Shown: positions 21,561-30,650 of the stretch, one piece after another
Layout: each line of letters starts with the position of its first letter
Position numbering within the stretch: the first letter of the stretch is position 1
Notes under the pieces: generated by a model
What the model saw: the letters and a program-made list of their open reading frames with translations, nothing else
Told to the model about the DNA's origin: nothing
Database searches by the model: none
Program-made: the position numbers and the translations under genes
Assembly: GCA_001871445.1 (NCBI GenBank)
Contig: MNVD01000013.1
Span: 1 to 39,101, forward strand
Reading direction: 5' to 3'
Source: Candidatus Magasanikbacteria bacterium CG1_02_41_34
Lineage (GTDB): Bacteria > Patescibacteriota > Patescibacteriia > Magasanikbacterales > UBA922
Length of the DNA stretch: 39,101 nucleotides

Positions 21561-22751
21561 TATGAATAACACAAATACGCTATATATCGCACCAACAGTC
21601 AGTACAAGCAAGAGGAGTGCTCCGATGAGCGCAATATGATGCAGTTTGTATTTTCCAGGATCAAGATCACCCATTTTTTTTGCTCGCCAATAGATAAGCA
21701 AAACTAACAACATCTCAAGACTCCCAAAGACACCGCCGACAATGTTAATCGCTTCTATAAATTGTCTGAGCCCAAGTAATACAACGGTTAACGGAATACC
21801 CAGAGCAATAAGTGCGGCAACACTGGTTGGGAGCTTATAGTCCCATGACAAGGAATCTTTGAGCGCAACACCATTGAGAAGAAAACTCGTCGCCATCGCA
21901 AAAAACGCAAAGGCATTGCCAAAAAGAAACATGACACGCCCGAGTTGATTGCCAAGCCCAATCGTTGCGATCTGTGTAGTATCTGCTCCGGTAACGCCAA
22001 CAGCAACGAATGAAAATAACAGATACAGTGCCATAACAACAAGTCCACCGATGATGATTGCTTTTTTGAACGTGCCATTGTCATGACGAAGTACACTATA
22101 CATCTCTGGAACAGCCGTTGTCCCATGAAAAGAAAATAACACGACACCGTATGGCAAAAACAAAAATGCAAGATTGGTCGTATATAGATGCACGACATCG
22201 ATATGAGGGACGCTAAAACTCGTAATCAACAGGACAACTGTCAAAATACCAATAGTCAACAAAAGCTCTGCAGTCTTGAGAGTCCTTATACCAAACACAA
22301 CAAGGAGAGCAGCAAAGACAAAGAAGATCAGACTCCAATGAAATGCACTACCACCAAAAAGTGCAGCAAGCGTTACCCCTTCTCCAATCAAATAGATAAC
22401 GAGAGCACCAAAAAGCATGCCATACATCATAACAGTCATGATAGCTCCACCTGTTTTTCCAAGATATTTTTTGGCAAATCCAACAAGCTGAAACGATCCG
22501 TTTGTTCTGACGGCTACTTCCCCGAGCATGAGATTGAGTCCAATCATCAGCATACCTATGCCAATAATATACAGTGCCCCAATCAACACACCAGACTTTG
22601 CCACCGCATATGGGAGCCCAAGAACTCCAGCGCCTATGGTCCCGCTGAGCATGAGTGCAATCCCTTCAAATAATGTGATACGAGATCGAAAAATGCCTTG
22701 ATGCATTGTGAGATCACTGAGTGACTCTGGTTTTTTTTTACGAAAAAACAT
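21558..22751 (-). CDS. Amino-acid permease (aromatic/hydroxy amino acid permease type)
   Basis: The 397-residue integral membrane protein has about 11 hydrophobic helices and the family-typical start FEGIALMLSGTIGAGVLGLPYAVAKSG, in which the glycine-rich first helix binds substrate. It fits the APC superfamily, nearest to tryptophan/tyrosine-type permeases. The precise substrate cannot be read from the sequence. The ATG at 22751 lies one base after the stop of the CAP-domain gene, which points to translational coupling; an in-frame TTG at 22766 would overlap that gene. Its TAG stop lies in the right arm of the inverted-repeat element. Confidence 0.83.
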   Translation of the reverse strand: MFFRKKKPESLSDLTMHQGIFRSRITLFEGIALMLSGTIGAGVLGLPYAVAKSGVLIGALYIIGIGMLMIGLNLMLGEVAVRTNGSFQLVGFAKKYLGKTGGAIMTVMMYGMLFGALVIYLIGEGVTLAALFGGSAFHWSLIFFVFAALLVVFGIRTLKTAELLLTIGILTVVLLITSFSVPHIDVVHLYTTNLAFLFLPYGVVLFSFHGTTAVPEMYSVLRHDNGTFKKAIIIGGLVVMALYLLFSFVAVGVTGADTTQIATIGLGNQLGRVMFLFGNAFAFFAMATSFLLNGVALKDSLSWDYKLPTSVAALIALGIPLTVVLLGLRQFIEAINIVGGVFGSLEMLLVLLIYWRAKKMGDLDPGKYKLHHIALIGALLLLVLTVGAIYSVFVLFI

Positions 22752-22752
22752 G

Positions 22753-24087
22753 CTAGATAGCAACAAGAGTAATAAGGAGAAGGATTAAACCAAGTGTTTG
22801 TACGGTGACATGATGATGCTGATATCGAATCTCCCAAAAAATGTTCGTGAAAAGCGCGATCGTAAAAAATCCAATAAAAAAGAAAAATATATCATTCGTC
22901 ACGTTGAACAAATTTGTTATGGAGGAAAGTAAGGATTTTGATGCAGTATATTGTTCTACAGGCGTGAGCGTGACCTTTGGCAAATGCTGCCAACGGAGTG
23001 CATAGCTCATGACTTCTCCCTGTTCATTTGTCATACGCAACTCCGGCACTAACACTGCTGCAAAATATTCTGATATAGATTCATCCATTTCAATAGATCC
23101 TGAGAGCACACCATAGCTACCATCAGTTTCTGTCAGCGGGATAGCAGTGTTCCCAATCAATACTGAAGCTGAACGAAATGGAACATTGATACTTGCAAAT
23201 GCAGCAATACGAAAATGAGTATCATCGATTTCCTCATATCGTACAAATGATCTATCAAAATCTATCGAAGACAACTCTTGAGATGTTTGTTCTACGAGTG
23301 GTGATGTCTGCTCCGCCGTTACAAGAATACTTTCTTCTGGATCTTCTGAAACAATTGCTTCTTCCAATACCTCAGTATCTTCTTTTGTACCGAGAACATC
23401 ACCAAAGGTGGTGCTTGAAACGACGATGATTGTTTCTTCACTGACAACAGGTGTCACCTCTGCGGTTTCAACTTGTGAAAGAATAGGTTTTTCTGCAACT
23501 ACGTCTATCTCACTACCAGACTTCTCTGTCCCAAAGTGCTGTGCCACGTATACAACAGGTACACCATCATACATTCCACCAGCAAGCCCGATACCTGTTT
23601 CTGCATACTCTGGATCTATAAGATTTGCCAAATGTGTTGGACTATTCACCCACGCATTCACAAGAGCGCGCGGATCAGAAAATCCTATTGCAAGATTTTC
23701 TCCTGCTACACTATACGAATAACCAGCCTCATTGAGCCACGATGCCAGTGATCGTCCATCTGGTCCTGTGTGCGCAAAGTATGAAGCACTCGCCATATCT
23801 GTTGCTTTGTGTTGCGAAGATGCATACAAACGCTGTTCTAGTGTCAGTGGCACGATGCCATTTGTAAGACGAACTTCATTTGTCAAGGTAAACAATCTTG
23901 CCTGTTGATCCGCAAGCACATCTGGAATCACATATACCTCCACAGGAACAAGCAATACAAAAACAACTACAATTGCTTTCATAGTGAGAAAGAGTCCACT
24001 ATACAAGACCGCCCGCTTTGTATGTAATATATGCGGGTGATAATTGTTGTCTCTGTGTGGTATGAAAAAATGCTTGAGTGATGCCAT
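22753..24087 (-). CDS. Membrane-anchored CAP/SCP-domain protein
   Basis: The 444-residue protein has an N-terminal membrane segment (about 37-55). A CAP domain follows at about 62-187 with His93, SYFAHTGPDG (His106), AGENLAIG (Glu130) and SPTHLANLIDPEYAETGIG (His152), the usual cavity residues. Then come a Ser/Thr/Glu-rich linker (about 190-285), a beta-rich domain (about 290-385) and two C-terminal helices (about 393-442). The biochemical role of bacterial CAP proteins is mostly unknown. Earlier in-frame starts run into the terminator at 24113-24145. The ATG at 24087 lies about 8 bases after the predicted transcription start. It forms an operon with the permease. Confidence 0.87.
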   Translation of the reverse strand: MASLKHFFIPHRDNNYHPHILHTKRAVLYSGLFLTMKAIVVVFVLLVPVEVYVIPDVLADQQARLFTLTNEVRLTNGIVPLTLEQRLYASSQHKATDMASASYFAHTGPDGRSLASWLNEAGYSYSVAGENLAIGFSDPRALVNAWVNSPTHLANLIDPEYAETGIGLAGGMYDGVPVVYVAQHFGTEKSGSEIDVVAEKPILSQVETAEVTPVVSEETIIVVSSTTFGDVLGTKEDTEVLEEAIVSEDPEESILVTAEQTSPLVEQTSQELSSIDFDRSFVRYEEIDDTHFRIAAFASINVPFRSASVLIGNTAIPLTETDGSYGVLSGSIEMDESISEYFAAVLVPELRMTNEQGEVMSYALRWQHLPKVTLTPVEQYTASKSLLSSITNLFNVTNDIFFFFIGFFTIALFTNIFWEIRYQHHHVTVQTLGLILLLITLVAI

Positions 24088-24101
24088 ACAAGAATACATA
24101 T

Positions 24102-24110
24102 AGTATAGCA
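24102..24110 (-). promoter_or_regulatory. Extended -10 promoter of the CAP/permease operon
   Basis: TGCTATACT on the minus strand gives a leader of only about 8 nt. The -35 position falls inside the upstream terminator and is poor. Confidence 0.5.
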
Positions 24111-24112
24111 AT

Positions 24113-24145
24113 AAAAAAGAACAGCGCCTAGCGCTGTTCTTTTTT
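24113..24145 (-). terminator. Terminator of the guaB-purA-purB operon
   Basis: AAAAAAGAACAGCGC pairs with its exact complement around a 3-base loop and ends in a T-run on the minus strand, 12 bases after the purB stop. Confidence 0.9.
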
Positions 24146-24157
24146 TGTCCTGCAATA

Positions 24158-26299
24158 TCAACGTGTCGTGACAAAACGATGCTTCACTTTTTCATATTCA
24201 TAGACCGCATCTTGTGATAATTGCATTGCCAAACCAATGTATTGCAATGGATCAAGTACTGAAAGCATCTGCTGTTTTACACCAAAATCTACATCAAGTG
24301 ATTCTATAAATACTCGTAATTCTTCCTGTTGCATATTTGCTCCACGCACCTTTTGTTTTAATACATCATATGCATCGGTTCTTCCATGCACACGTAACAT
24401 TGTTTGAAGCGCTTCGGTAACAACTTCTGGATGCTCGCGCAATTCTTTCTTTGCATATGCGACATCAGGTCTAATCAGGTCAAGGGCAATATGAAGATGC
24501 TTCATGGCAACGAGCACATACCCAAATGCTTCACCGTACGAACGTTCGAATTCATGATCAGACAAATCTCGTTGTAATCGAGAAACATCGAGTTCGTTTG
24601 AGAATGTATTGATGAATCCATTTGCTTTTTTTATACTTCCTTCTGCTACTTCTGCAAACCACGGATTTACCTTATGTGGCATAACAGAAGAACCAACATG
24701 ACTTTCTATCTTGGAAAAATATATGGTACGCAGTGATGCATAGAGCGACAGATCTTGTGCAAGATCGCGCGTGATATTCCCTATTTCTTGCAACGCTTGA
24801 AAGAGCTGAATGACATCTACATGCGTTCCCCGCTGATCAGTCCAGAGTGCGGTATCAAATACAAGAGTCCTACATAAATATGCGCTATAGCCTTTCCAAT
24901 CAATCTCTGGATACGCAGCAACAAATGTATTGTAATTTCCTACGGCTCCATTTATTTTCCCAGTCAATTTGACTTCTTCTACTCGTGTTATTGCTGCGGT
25001 ATATCGAGCCAAATACCCTGCAAAAATTTTTCCAAATGTTGTAGGACTTGCTGGTTGCATATGAGTCCTCCCCATGACTGGATCGGAAAGATATTTCTCT
25101 GTGAGTTCTTTTAGCCTATCTGTGATGGCAAATACTTCCGGGAATGCGATATCTTTCATTGCCCCATCAAGCATTTTTTTATACGCCAAATTATTAATGT
25201 CTTCTGAAGTGACGAACAAGTGAATAGCAGGAATAACATCTGCAAAAGGTGTCTTCCACAGTTGTTCCTGTATCCATAGCTCACATGATTTTACATCATG
25301 CTCTGTCGGTCCTATACCATGCCTACCGAGATGATCATATTGCAACACTTGATATGCATCTTTTTCTGAAAAATGTGTATATAGATTTCGTAAGGTTTCT
25401 TTTTCTTGCTGTGAAAACAATCGTATGACAACCCCATTCGTATATTCACTCAGTGCAATGACATGCTCTATTTCAACCATGATACGGTGTTTGTGAAGTG
25501 CGTATTCAGAAAAATAATGTCTGAGTTCATGCGACATCACATGGTGTCTTCCATCAAGCGCAGACGTATTGTAGAGTGAACGCTTGTACAACTCTGCACG
25601 CGTCACATTCTCTAGTGTCTTGCCGATATGCTGTAAATCTTCGACAAGACAGGCTTCTTCTATACCGTGCTCGAGAAACAATTCTTTTGTGGTCTGCCCC
25701 TGCAAGAGAGCAAGAAATGCTATGTGCTGATAATAACTTGCATAATAATCATCCAAGTGATCACCTATCACCAGTATTTGCGACGAAGCAATACCACGCT
25801 CTTTGAGCAATTGCAATGCACCTTCAAATGCCTTTGGATGTGGTTTTCTATATTCCATCTTTTCTGGTGCATGGATGAATGCAAAATCATTTACCGAAAA
25901 TCCAGCTTGTTGCAAACGATCTTCGATCATGCGAACTCTATTTGTCACAAGCCCTACCACAATCCCATGTGTCACCAGATACTTCACAGCATCGACCGCT
26001 CCTACGGTAGGTTTATACTGCTTTGCTGGCGCAGTCTCACGATATTTAACAAGAACAGTCTCCCACAATTGTTCATTGGCATGTACTCCAGGAAATACAG
26101 TTTGAAATATTTCTTCAAATGGCATATTTACAGCTTGCACCTTCGAGATCTGTTCATCTGATGGTACGTGTACTTGAACACCCTGTTTCTGCAGTATATC
26201 AACCGTTTCTTTTATATGTTCCAATACAAAACGATCTGTCGCAATGAGTGTATTGTCTACATCAAAGATGACTGCTTTTATTTCCTTATTTGTATACAT
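24158..26299 (-). CDS. purB: Fusion of HAD-family phosphatase and adenylosuccinate lyase
   Basis: The 713-residue protein joins two enzymes. Residues 1-230 are a HAD hydrolase with motif I DVDNT (Asp13/Asp15), Thr119 in LVTN, Lys152 in RKPHP and GDHLDD (Asp180, Asp183/184). Residues about 235-713 are adenylosuccinate lyase, which splits adenylosuccinate into AMP and fumarate: SALDGRHHVMSHELRHYFSEY at 246 onward, GRTHMQPASPTTFG (His413) and the signature SSVMPHKVNP at 537-546. The frame is continuous with no internal stop. The ATG is one base after the purA stop, so the two consecutive steps are made from one mRNA. The HAD substrate is unknown; a nucleotide or phosphoglycolate-like role is possible. 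Confidence 0.93.
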   Translation of the reverse strand: MYTNKEIKAVIFDVDNTLIATDRFVLEHIKETVDILQKQGVQVHVPSDEQISKVQAVNMPFEEIFQTVFPGVHANEQLWETVLVKYRETAPAKQYKPTVGAVDAVKYLVTHGIVVGLVTNRVRMIEDRLQQAGFSVNDFAFIHAPEKMEYRKPHPKAFEGALQLLKERGIASSQILVIGDHLDDYYASYYQHIAFLALLQGQTTKELFLEHGIEEACLVEDLQHIGKTLENVTRAELYKRSLYNTSALDGRHHVMSHELRHYFSEYALHKHRIMVEIEHVIALSEYTNGVVIRLFSQQEKETLRNLYTHFSEKDAYQVLQYDHLGRHGIGPTEHDVKSCELWIQEQLWKTPFADVIPAIHLFVTSEDINNLAYKKMLDGAMKDIAFPEVFAITDRLKELTEKYLSDPVMGRTHMQPASPTTFGKIFAGYLARYTAAITRVEEVKLTGKINGAVGNYNTFVAAYPEIDWKGYSAYLCRTLVFDTALWTDQRGTHVDVIQLFQALQEIGNITRDLAQDLSLYASLRTIYFSKIESHVGSSVMPHKVNPWFAEVAEGSIKKANGFINTFSNELDVSRLQRDLSDHEFERSYGEAFGYVLVAMKHLHIALDLIRPDVAYAKKELREHPEVVTEALQTMLRVHGRTDAYDVLKQKVRGANMQQEELRVFIESLDVDFGVKQQMLSVLDPLQYIGLAMQLSQDAVYEYEKVKHRFVTTR

Positions 26300-26300
26300 A

Positions 26301-27602
26301 TCAACGTTCTCTTATGAATGTTTCTGTACGTTCTGGACCAAACGAAACAATGGAAACAGGACATTGCACTTGCGACTCCACAAATGTGATGAATGATTTC
26401 ATCTCAGTTGGAAATGCTTCATATCCATTCAAAACAATCTGTTTTTTATCTTCTTCTGTCAGCTCATTCCACCCGGTGAGTACTGTATACACTGGTTCTA
26501 ATTTTCGTATCACATGCAAATTTGCAGGCATTTCTGTAACAAATTTTCCATCAAGTTTATACGCAACACAAATTTTTACTTCATCAAGTCCGGCAAGGAT
26601 ATCCAATTTTGTCATTGCAATTTCTGTCAATCCACTGGTACGGACAGCTTGACGCACTTGAACAAGATCAAGCCATCCGATACGACGAGGTCTTCCTGTT
26701 GTCGTTCCATATTCACGACCTTTTTCTCGAATGAAATCTCCCGTACTATCGAGCAATTCAGAGAGAAATGGACTTTCTCCTACCCTACTTACATAAGCTT
26801 TCACTACACCAACAATGCGTTTTGTAGCGTTGATGCCTAGCCCTGACCCTACTTCTGCATAGCCAGCAAGATTATTGGAACTCGTTGTATATGGATACAT
26901 CCCATGATCAGTATCAAGTGACATTCCTTGTGCTCCCTCAAATAATATTCGTTGTCCATAGCGATGTGCAAGCGATAATTCATGTTCTGTATCATATATA
27001 TATGTTTCCAGTCGTTTTCCATATTCTAGATATACATCAAGTATTTTTTCAAGCGACATATCAAAACTATGATGAAATTGCTCTTTCAACATGCTGACAT
27101 TAAAATGATATGCTTTTTCAAGTTTTTCTCTGAACATATCTGCATCGAGAAGATCACCCATACGAATCCCATGGCGATACATTTTATCGGCATAGACTGG
27201 TGCAATACCACGTTTTGTACTACCAGCAGCAAGATTTCCTTGATGTCCAGAAAGTGCTTCATCCATAGCGATGTGGTATGGCATAATGACATGTGCACGT
27301 TCGCTGATCAATAATTTTGGTGTCCAATTTTCTTCAATAAAATGTTCTAATTCTTCGAGTAATACACGCGGATCAATGACAACCCCATTCCCTATAATTG
27401 ATGTGACATGACGAGAAACAATCCCTGACGGAAGCAAATGCAACTTATAAGTTCTCTCTCCAACTTGAACAGTATGTCCAGCATTGTTCCCTCCATGAAA
27501 ACGCACAACATAGTCCACACTACTCGCAAGTACATCTGTAATTTTTCCCTTTCCTTCATCTCCCCATTGCGCCCCCACGACTACCATTGTTTGAGATTTC
27601 AT
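26301..27602 (-). CDS. purA: Adenylosuccinate synthetase
   Basis: The enzyme joins IMP and aspartate with GTP to form adenylosuccinate in the AMP branch. The 433 residues are normal length. The P-loop-like GAQWGDEGKGK is at 10-20, with GGNNAGHTV near 38, STKRGIAPVYADK near 128, and GTTTGRPRRIGWLDLV in the second half. Its stop TGA is one base before the purB-fusion ATG, and guaB lies 9 bases upstream. The three genes form one purine unit that uses IMP for both branches. Confidence 0.96.
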   Translation of the reverse strand: MKSQTMVVVGAQWGDEGKGKITDVLASSVDYVVRFHGGNNAGHTVQVGERTYKLHLLPSGIVSRHVTSIIGNGVVIDPRVLLEELEHFIEENWTPKLLISERAHVIMPYHIAMDEALSGHQGNLAAGSTKRGIAPVYADKMYRHGIRMGDLLDADMFREKLEKAYHFNVSMLKEQFHHSFDMSLEKILDVYLEYGKRLETYIYDTEHELSLAHRYGQRILFEGAQGMSLDTDHGMYPYTTSSNNLAGYAEVGSGLGINATKRIVGVVKAYVSRVGESPFLSELLDSTGDFIREKGREYGTTTGRPRRIGWLDLVQVRQAVRTSGLTEIAMTKLDILAGLDEVKICVAYKLDGKFVTEMPANLHVIRKLEPVYTVLTGWNELTEEDKKQIVLNGYEAFPTEMKSFITFVESQVQCPVSIVSFGPERTETFIRER

Positions 27603-27611
27603 AAAAAAAAA

Positions 27612-29048
27612 TTAAGTAATAGGATTGACATCGTGTACACCACTTTCTCGTGAACCGGCGTTTGTGATACGAACGAATGTTACGTTTTCTTGCAATTCAG
27701 CAATCGTGTGTGAGTTCGTATAACTCATTCCAGATTTCAGTCCTCCTATAAGTTGATATACAATATCGGCAACAACTCCTTTATACGGCACAATTGATTC
27801 CACACCTTCGGGAACAACTTTTGATAAATCTTTTTGTTCCTGTCCTTTTTGTTGTCGTTTTTGTACTTGGGTAAAGCTCGCACTGCCACGAGAAATTTTA
27901 TATTTTTTATCACCTTTTGTCATCACCACACCAGGACTTTCTTTTGTCCCTGCAAACATGCTACCGATCATCACCGTGTCGGCTCCTGCACCAATAGCTT
28001 TAACAATATCTCCTGACGTTTTGATACCACCATCAGCAATAACAGGAACACCATATTGCTTTGCAACTTTTGCTACTTCACTCACCGCTGTCAGTTGCGG
28101 CATACCACAGCCAGTGACAAGACGAGTGATACAAATAGATCCGGGACCCACACCAACTTTCAGTGCATCAACACCAGCTTCACATAAATCCTTTGCTGCC
28201 TGTGCGGTCGCAATATTTCCAGCAATGAGTGGTGTACCAGGCACTGATTGCTTGAGCTCTGCAATCGCATTGATCATAAGATCAGAATGTCCATGCGCAA
28301 TATCTATAACGAGTACATCAGCTCCAGCGCTAACAACAGCTTTTGCGCGTTCAATAAAATCACCATGTACGCCGACACATGCACCGACAATAAGTTGCCC
28401 ATCATGATCCAAATTTGCATCGGGAAAATCTATGCTGAGTTTCATATCATCGCTCGTGATAAGTCCGATGATAGTATTGTCTTCATCAACAAGTGGAAGT
28501 TTTTCTATTTTGTGCTGAGCAAAAATAGCACGCGCATCTTCAAATGTTGTTTTCCTGTTTCCCACAATAAGTTTTTCTCTTGGCGTCATAATCTGTGATA
28601 CACGTGTATCACCATTTGGTGCATAGAGAAAATCTCGACGAGACAAAATTCCAAGCAATTTTTTGTCAGGGCTCACAACAAGAAGTCCAGTAATCCCGAT
28701 GTCAGCAACATATTCTTTTGCAGCAGCAGCAGTTTTGTCTTGTTCAATGGTGTATGGATCTTCGATAATAAAATTTTGTGCCCGCTTTACTCGTTTTACT
28801 TCTTCGACATTTTCTTCAATAGTATTAAACCGATGCAAAATACCAACTGCTCCAAGCCGTGCAAGTGCAATGGCCATGTCAGATCCAGTCACAGAATCCA
28901 TATTGGCCGCAACAATAGGAATATTAATGTCGAGTTGTTTTGTGAACCTTGTTCTTGTCAGTGCTTCACTACGGGAGCTGAACGTGGATCGACGAGGGAC
29001 GATGAGCACATCATCGTATGTAAGGGCAAATGGGATATGCATACGCAT
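27612..29048 (-). CDS. guaB: Inosine-5'-monophosphate dehydrogenase
   Basis: The enzyme oxidises IMP to XMP with NAD, the first step to GMP. The 478 residues have the barrel domain interrupted by two CBS modules (about 95-205, LVVSPDKKLLGILSRRDF and LPLVDEDNTIIGLITSDDM). The catalytic cysteine is in GPGSICITR; GIKTSGDIVKAIGAGAD and GSMFAGTKESPG bind the phosphate. The ATG at 29048 follows an out-of-frame ATG 8 bases earlier and a small hairpin. It is first in the guaB-purA-purB operon. Confidence 0.96.
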   Translation of the reverse strand: MRMHIPFALTYDDVLIVPRRSTFSSRSEALTRTRFTKQLDINIPIVAANMDSVTGSDMAIALARLGAVGILHRFNTIEENVEEVKRVKRAQNFIIEDPYTIEQDKTAAAAKEYVADIGITGLLVVSPDKKLLGILSRRDFLYAPNGDTRVSQIMTPREKLIVGNRKTTFEDARAIFAQHKIEKLPLVDEDNTIIGLITSDDMKLSIDFPDANLDHDGQLIVGACVGVHGDFIERAKAVVSAGADVLVIDIAHGHSDLMINAIAELKQSVPGTPLIAGNIATAQAAKDLCEAGVDALKVGVGPGSICITRLVTGCGMPQLTAVSEVAKVAKQYGVPVIADGGIKTSGDIVKAIGAGADTVMIGSMFAGTKESPGVVMTKGDKKYKISRGSASFTQVQKRQQKGQEQKDLSKVVPEGVESIVPYKGVVADIVYQLIGGLKSGMSYTNSHTIAELQENVTFVRITNAGSRESGVHDVNPIT

Positions 29049-29056
29049 GGTGACAT

Positions 29057-29080
29057 AAAAAAACCACCTCTGTTGGCGGT
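29057..29080 (-). promoter_or_regulatory. Terminator-like hairpin just before guaB
   Basis: On the minus strand ACCGCC-AACAGA-GGTGGT (one G-T pair) is followed by a six-T run, 8 bases before the guaB ATG. It looks like a weak terminator in the leader, so attenuation is possible. The stretch 29049-29181 holds no other gene. Confidence 0.45.
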
Positions 29081-29181
29081 ATATACTAAAAAACTATTGC
29101 CTTCGTGTGTCCTCCTGTGTAGGAACATAGTAGAGTCATAGCAGAAGTATCGTAGCATGTTTCTTTTTGGGGAGCAAATCA

Positions 29182-29210
29182 TAGACGAAAAACTAACATC
29201 GCAGTATACT
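29182..29210 (+). promoter_or_regulatory. Promoter of cassette 3
   Basis: TAGACG (29182-29187), 17 bp, TATACT (29205-29210) on the plus strand. The leader is about 22 nt and carries AAGGAG. Confidence 0.5.
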
Positions 29211-29238
29211 GAGAGAAGAAACTACCAAGGAGAAGGCA

Positions 29239-29529
29239 ATGCCAGGCTACCAGGGACTGTTCCTGATCTACTACTACGAAGACTGGGGGATGAAACCAAA
29301 AAACAGAGAACGAAATGAAAGGTATTCCCCACATGCGTGTGTTCGATCGGTCTGTAATGGTACCTACCATTTCCGGATAACGGATACACGATCGGCAGAG
29401 TCAACCTGTGTGTTGCTGGGACCATGCGACACTACATGTAACGAAGGATCGGCCTCGTACATGGGAAAGGAACACCTGATCCAGTGTGCTCGACGCGTCA
29501 TCCTCGGGGAAGCTGCTACCATGGCATGA
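29239..29529 (+). CDS. Small cysteine-rich orphan protein (cassette 3)
   Basis: I do not recognise this 96-residue protein. It has six cysteines (about residues 34, 39, 57, 63, 67 and 83) and no signal peptide or clear membrane helix, so a metal site or disulfide core is possible. An AAGGAG ribosome binding site lies at normal distance before the ATG. It stands alone on the plus strand between two minus-strand operons, with its own promoter and a GC-rich hairpin at the end. Base use is moderately GC-rich (32 of 60 in 29401-29460), like but weaker than the other two cassettes. Confidence 0.6.
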   Translation: MPGYQGLFLIYYYEDWGMKPKNRERNERYSPHACVRSVCNGTYHFRITDTRSAESTCVLLGPCDTTCNEGSASYMGKEHLIQCARRVILGEAATMA

Positions 29530-29546
29530 ACAGCCACGAACACCAC

Positions 29547-29582
29547 GCACGCGCCGGTGACCATCCTCACCGGCGCGCGTGC
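29547..29582 (+). terminator. GC-rich hairpin after cassette 3
   Basis: GCGCCGGTGA pairs perfectly with TCACCGGCGC (29551-29560 with 29567-29576), extended by GCAC/GTGC past a bulge. There is no T-run of its own; a T-rich terminator follows at 29594-29623. Confidence 0.7.
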
Positions 29583-29593
29583 ACTCAACACAA

Positions 29594-29623
29594 AAAAAGA
29601 TGTCGCAGATGCAACATCTTTTT
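29594..29623. terminator. Bidirectional terminator between cassette 3 and the glycoside hydrolase
   Basis: AAAAAGATGT (29594-29603) pairs with ACATCTTTTT (29614-29623). It ends the minus-strand operon 14 bases after its last stop codon and can also end the cassette 3 transcript. Confidence 0.8.
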
Positions 29624-29636
29624 GAAATCTATATTA

Positions 29637-30638
29637 TCAATGCAACGGAAGCAATGTCTCCTGAATCAATTTCCAATATCTATTGTCATTTTTTTCTGTC
29701 TTCATAAAATACCACCATTCTACACCCCAAAAATAGACACGTGATGCGCCAATGTGTTTTGCATAATCAATATTTGCGACAAGAATATCTGGATTCAACG
29801 TTTGTTCCATTTTTTCTATCGAGGTATCGAGTGGTGTACTGTCTGTAAACCATGGCTCTGCTTGCAATTCTGACACAAAAAAACGATTGGACGCTTTGTG
29901 CCAGAGAGCAGCTTTGAGTCGATAAAATCCAGCAGGCAACCAATCATATGAAAAAATACTCCCTCCTGGCATACGGACTTTTCTATACAATGTTGTCCCT
30001 AAAATATCTCCAAGCTTACTTGGACGTCGCCATGAAGAAAGCTCTCCACTGTCCGTCATAATAATTTTGCGATCTGGATCTATATGTCGGACCAATGCTA
30101 ATTCTGAATAGACTGCTTCCTGATCAAACCAAGCACAATCACCAAAAGTAAAACGAATAAATGCTTCATTTTCTATTTGCCAAAATTCCACAGCTGGATT
30201 TTCTTGATATCGTTCCACTACAACTCGAACATAGGCAAGTAACTTTGTGCGATACATGTCACTATCTATACCGTCCACCCATCTGGGAACATGACACTCT
30301 GGCCAACGCGGTGCTTTTTGTCCCACCACGAGTGTGACTTTGACATTGTATGTTGTGGCTTCTTCGATCATCCAGTCTATATTGGAAAAATCATACGTTC
30401 CCTCGCTGTTTTCAATATCACTCCACATCGCTGCTATACGAATATAATTTGGGTGAAGATCTGTAAGCATCGTCTGATACGTCTGTCGCCAATCAAGTCC
30501 AAGGGACGTCGCGTGTTCTGCACTAAAACTAATACCATATCCCACATCATACATCTTGTGACTATACGACCAAAACAAAACCCACAGAGTGATAAGTAAC
30601 AGAATGACTGAGGCAGATATATATCCGAGGAGCTTCAT
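29637..30638 (-). CDS. Membrane-anchored glycoside hydrolase of clan A type
   Basis: The 333-residue protein has one N-terminal membrane helix (about 5-25) and an exported (beta/alpha)8-type domain. Signs are YIRIAAMWSDIENSEGTYDFSNID near 65-87, the acid/base candidate Glu158 in FWQIENEAF, the nucleophile candidate in VSELQAEPW near 265 and YFWGVEWWYF near the end. These fit clan GH-A enzymes (GH5, GH39 or GH42-like) that cut beta-linked sugars. The exact family is not certain. It is last in an operon after an aldo/keto reductase and an EamA transporter, 12 bases after the latter. Confidence 0.75.
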   Translation of the reverse strand: MKLLGYISASVILLLITLWVLFWSYSHKMYDVGYGISFSAEHATSLGLDWRQTYQTMLTDLHPNYIRIAAMWSDIENSEGTYDFSNIDWMIEEATTYNVKVTLVVGQKAPRWPECHVPRWVDGIDSDMYRTKLLAYVRVVVERYQENPAVEFWQIENEAFIRFTFGDCAWFDQEAVYSELALVRHIDPDRKIIMTDSGELSSWRRPSKLGDILGTTLYRKVRMPGGSIFSYDWLPAGFYRLKAALWHKASNRFFVSELQAEPWFTDSTPLDTSIEKMEQTLNPDILVANIDYAKHIGASRVYFWGVEWWYFMKTEKNDNRYWKLIQETLLPLH

Positions 30639-30650
30639 AGGTAGAATATT

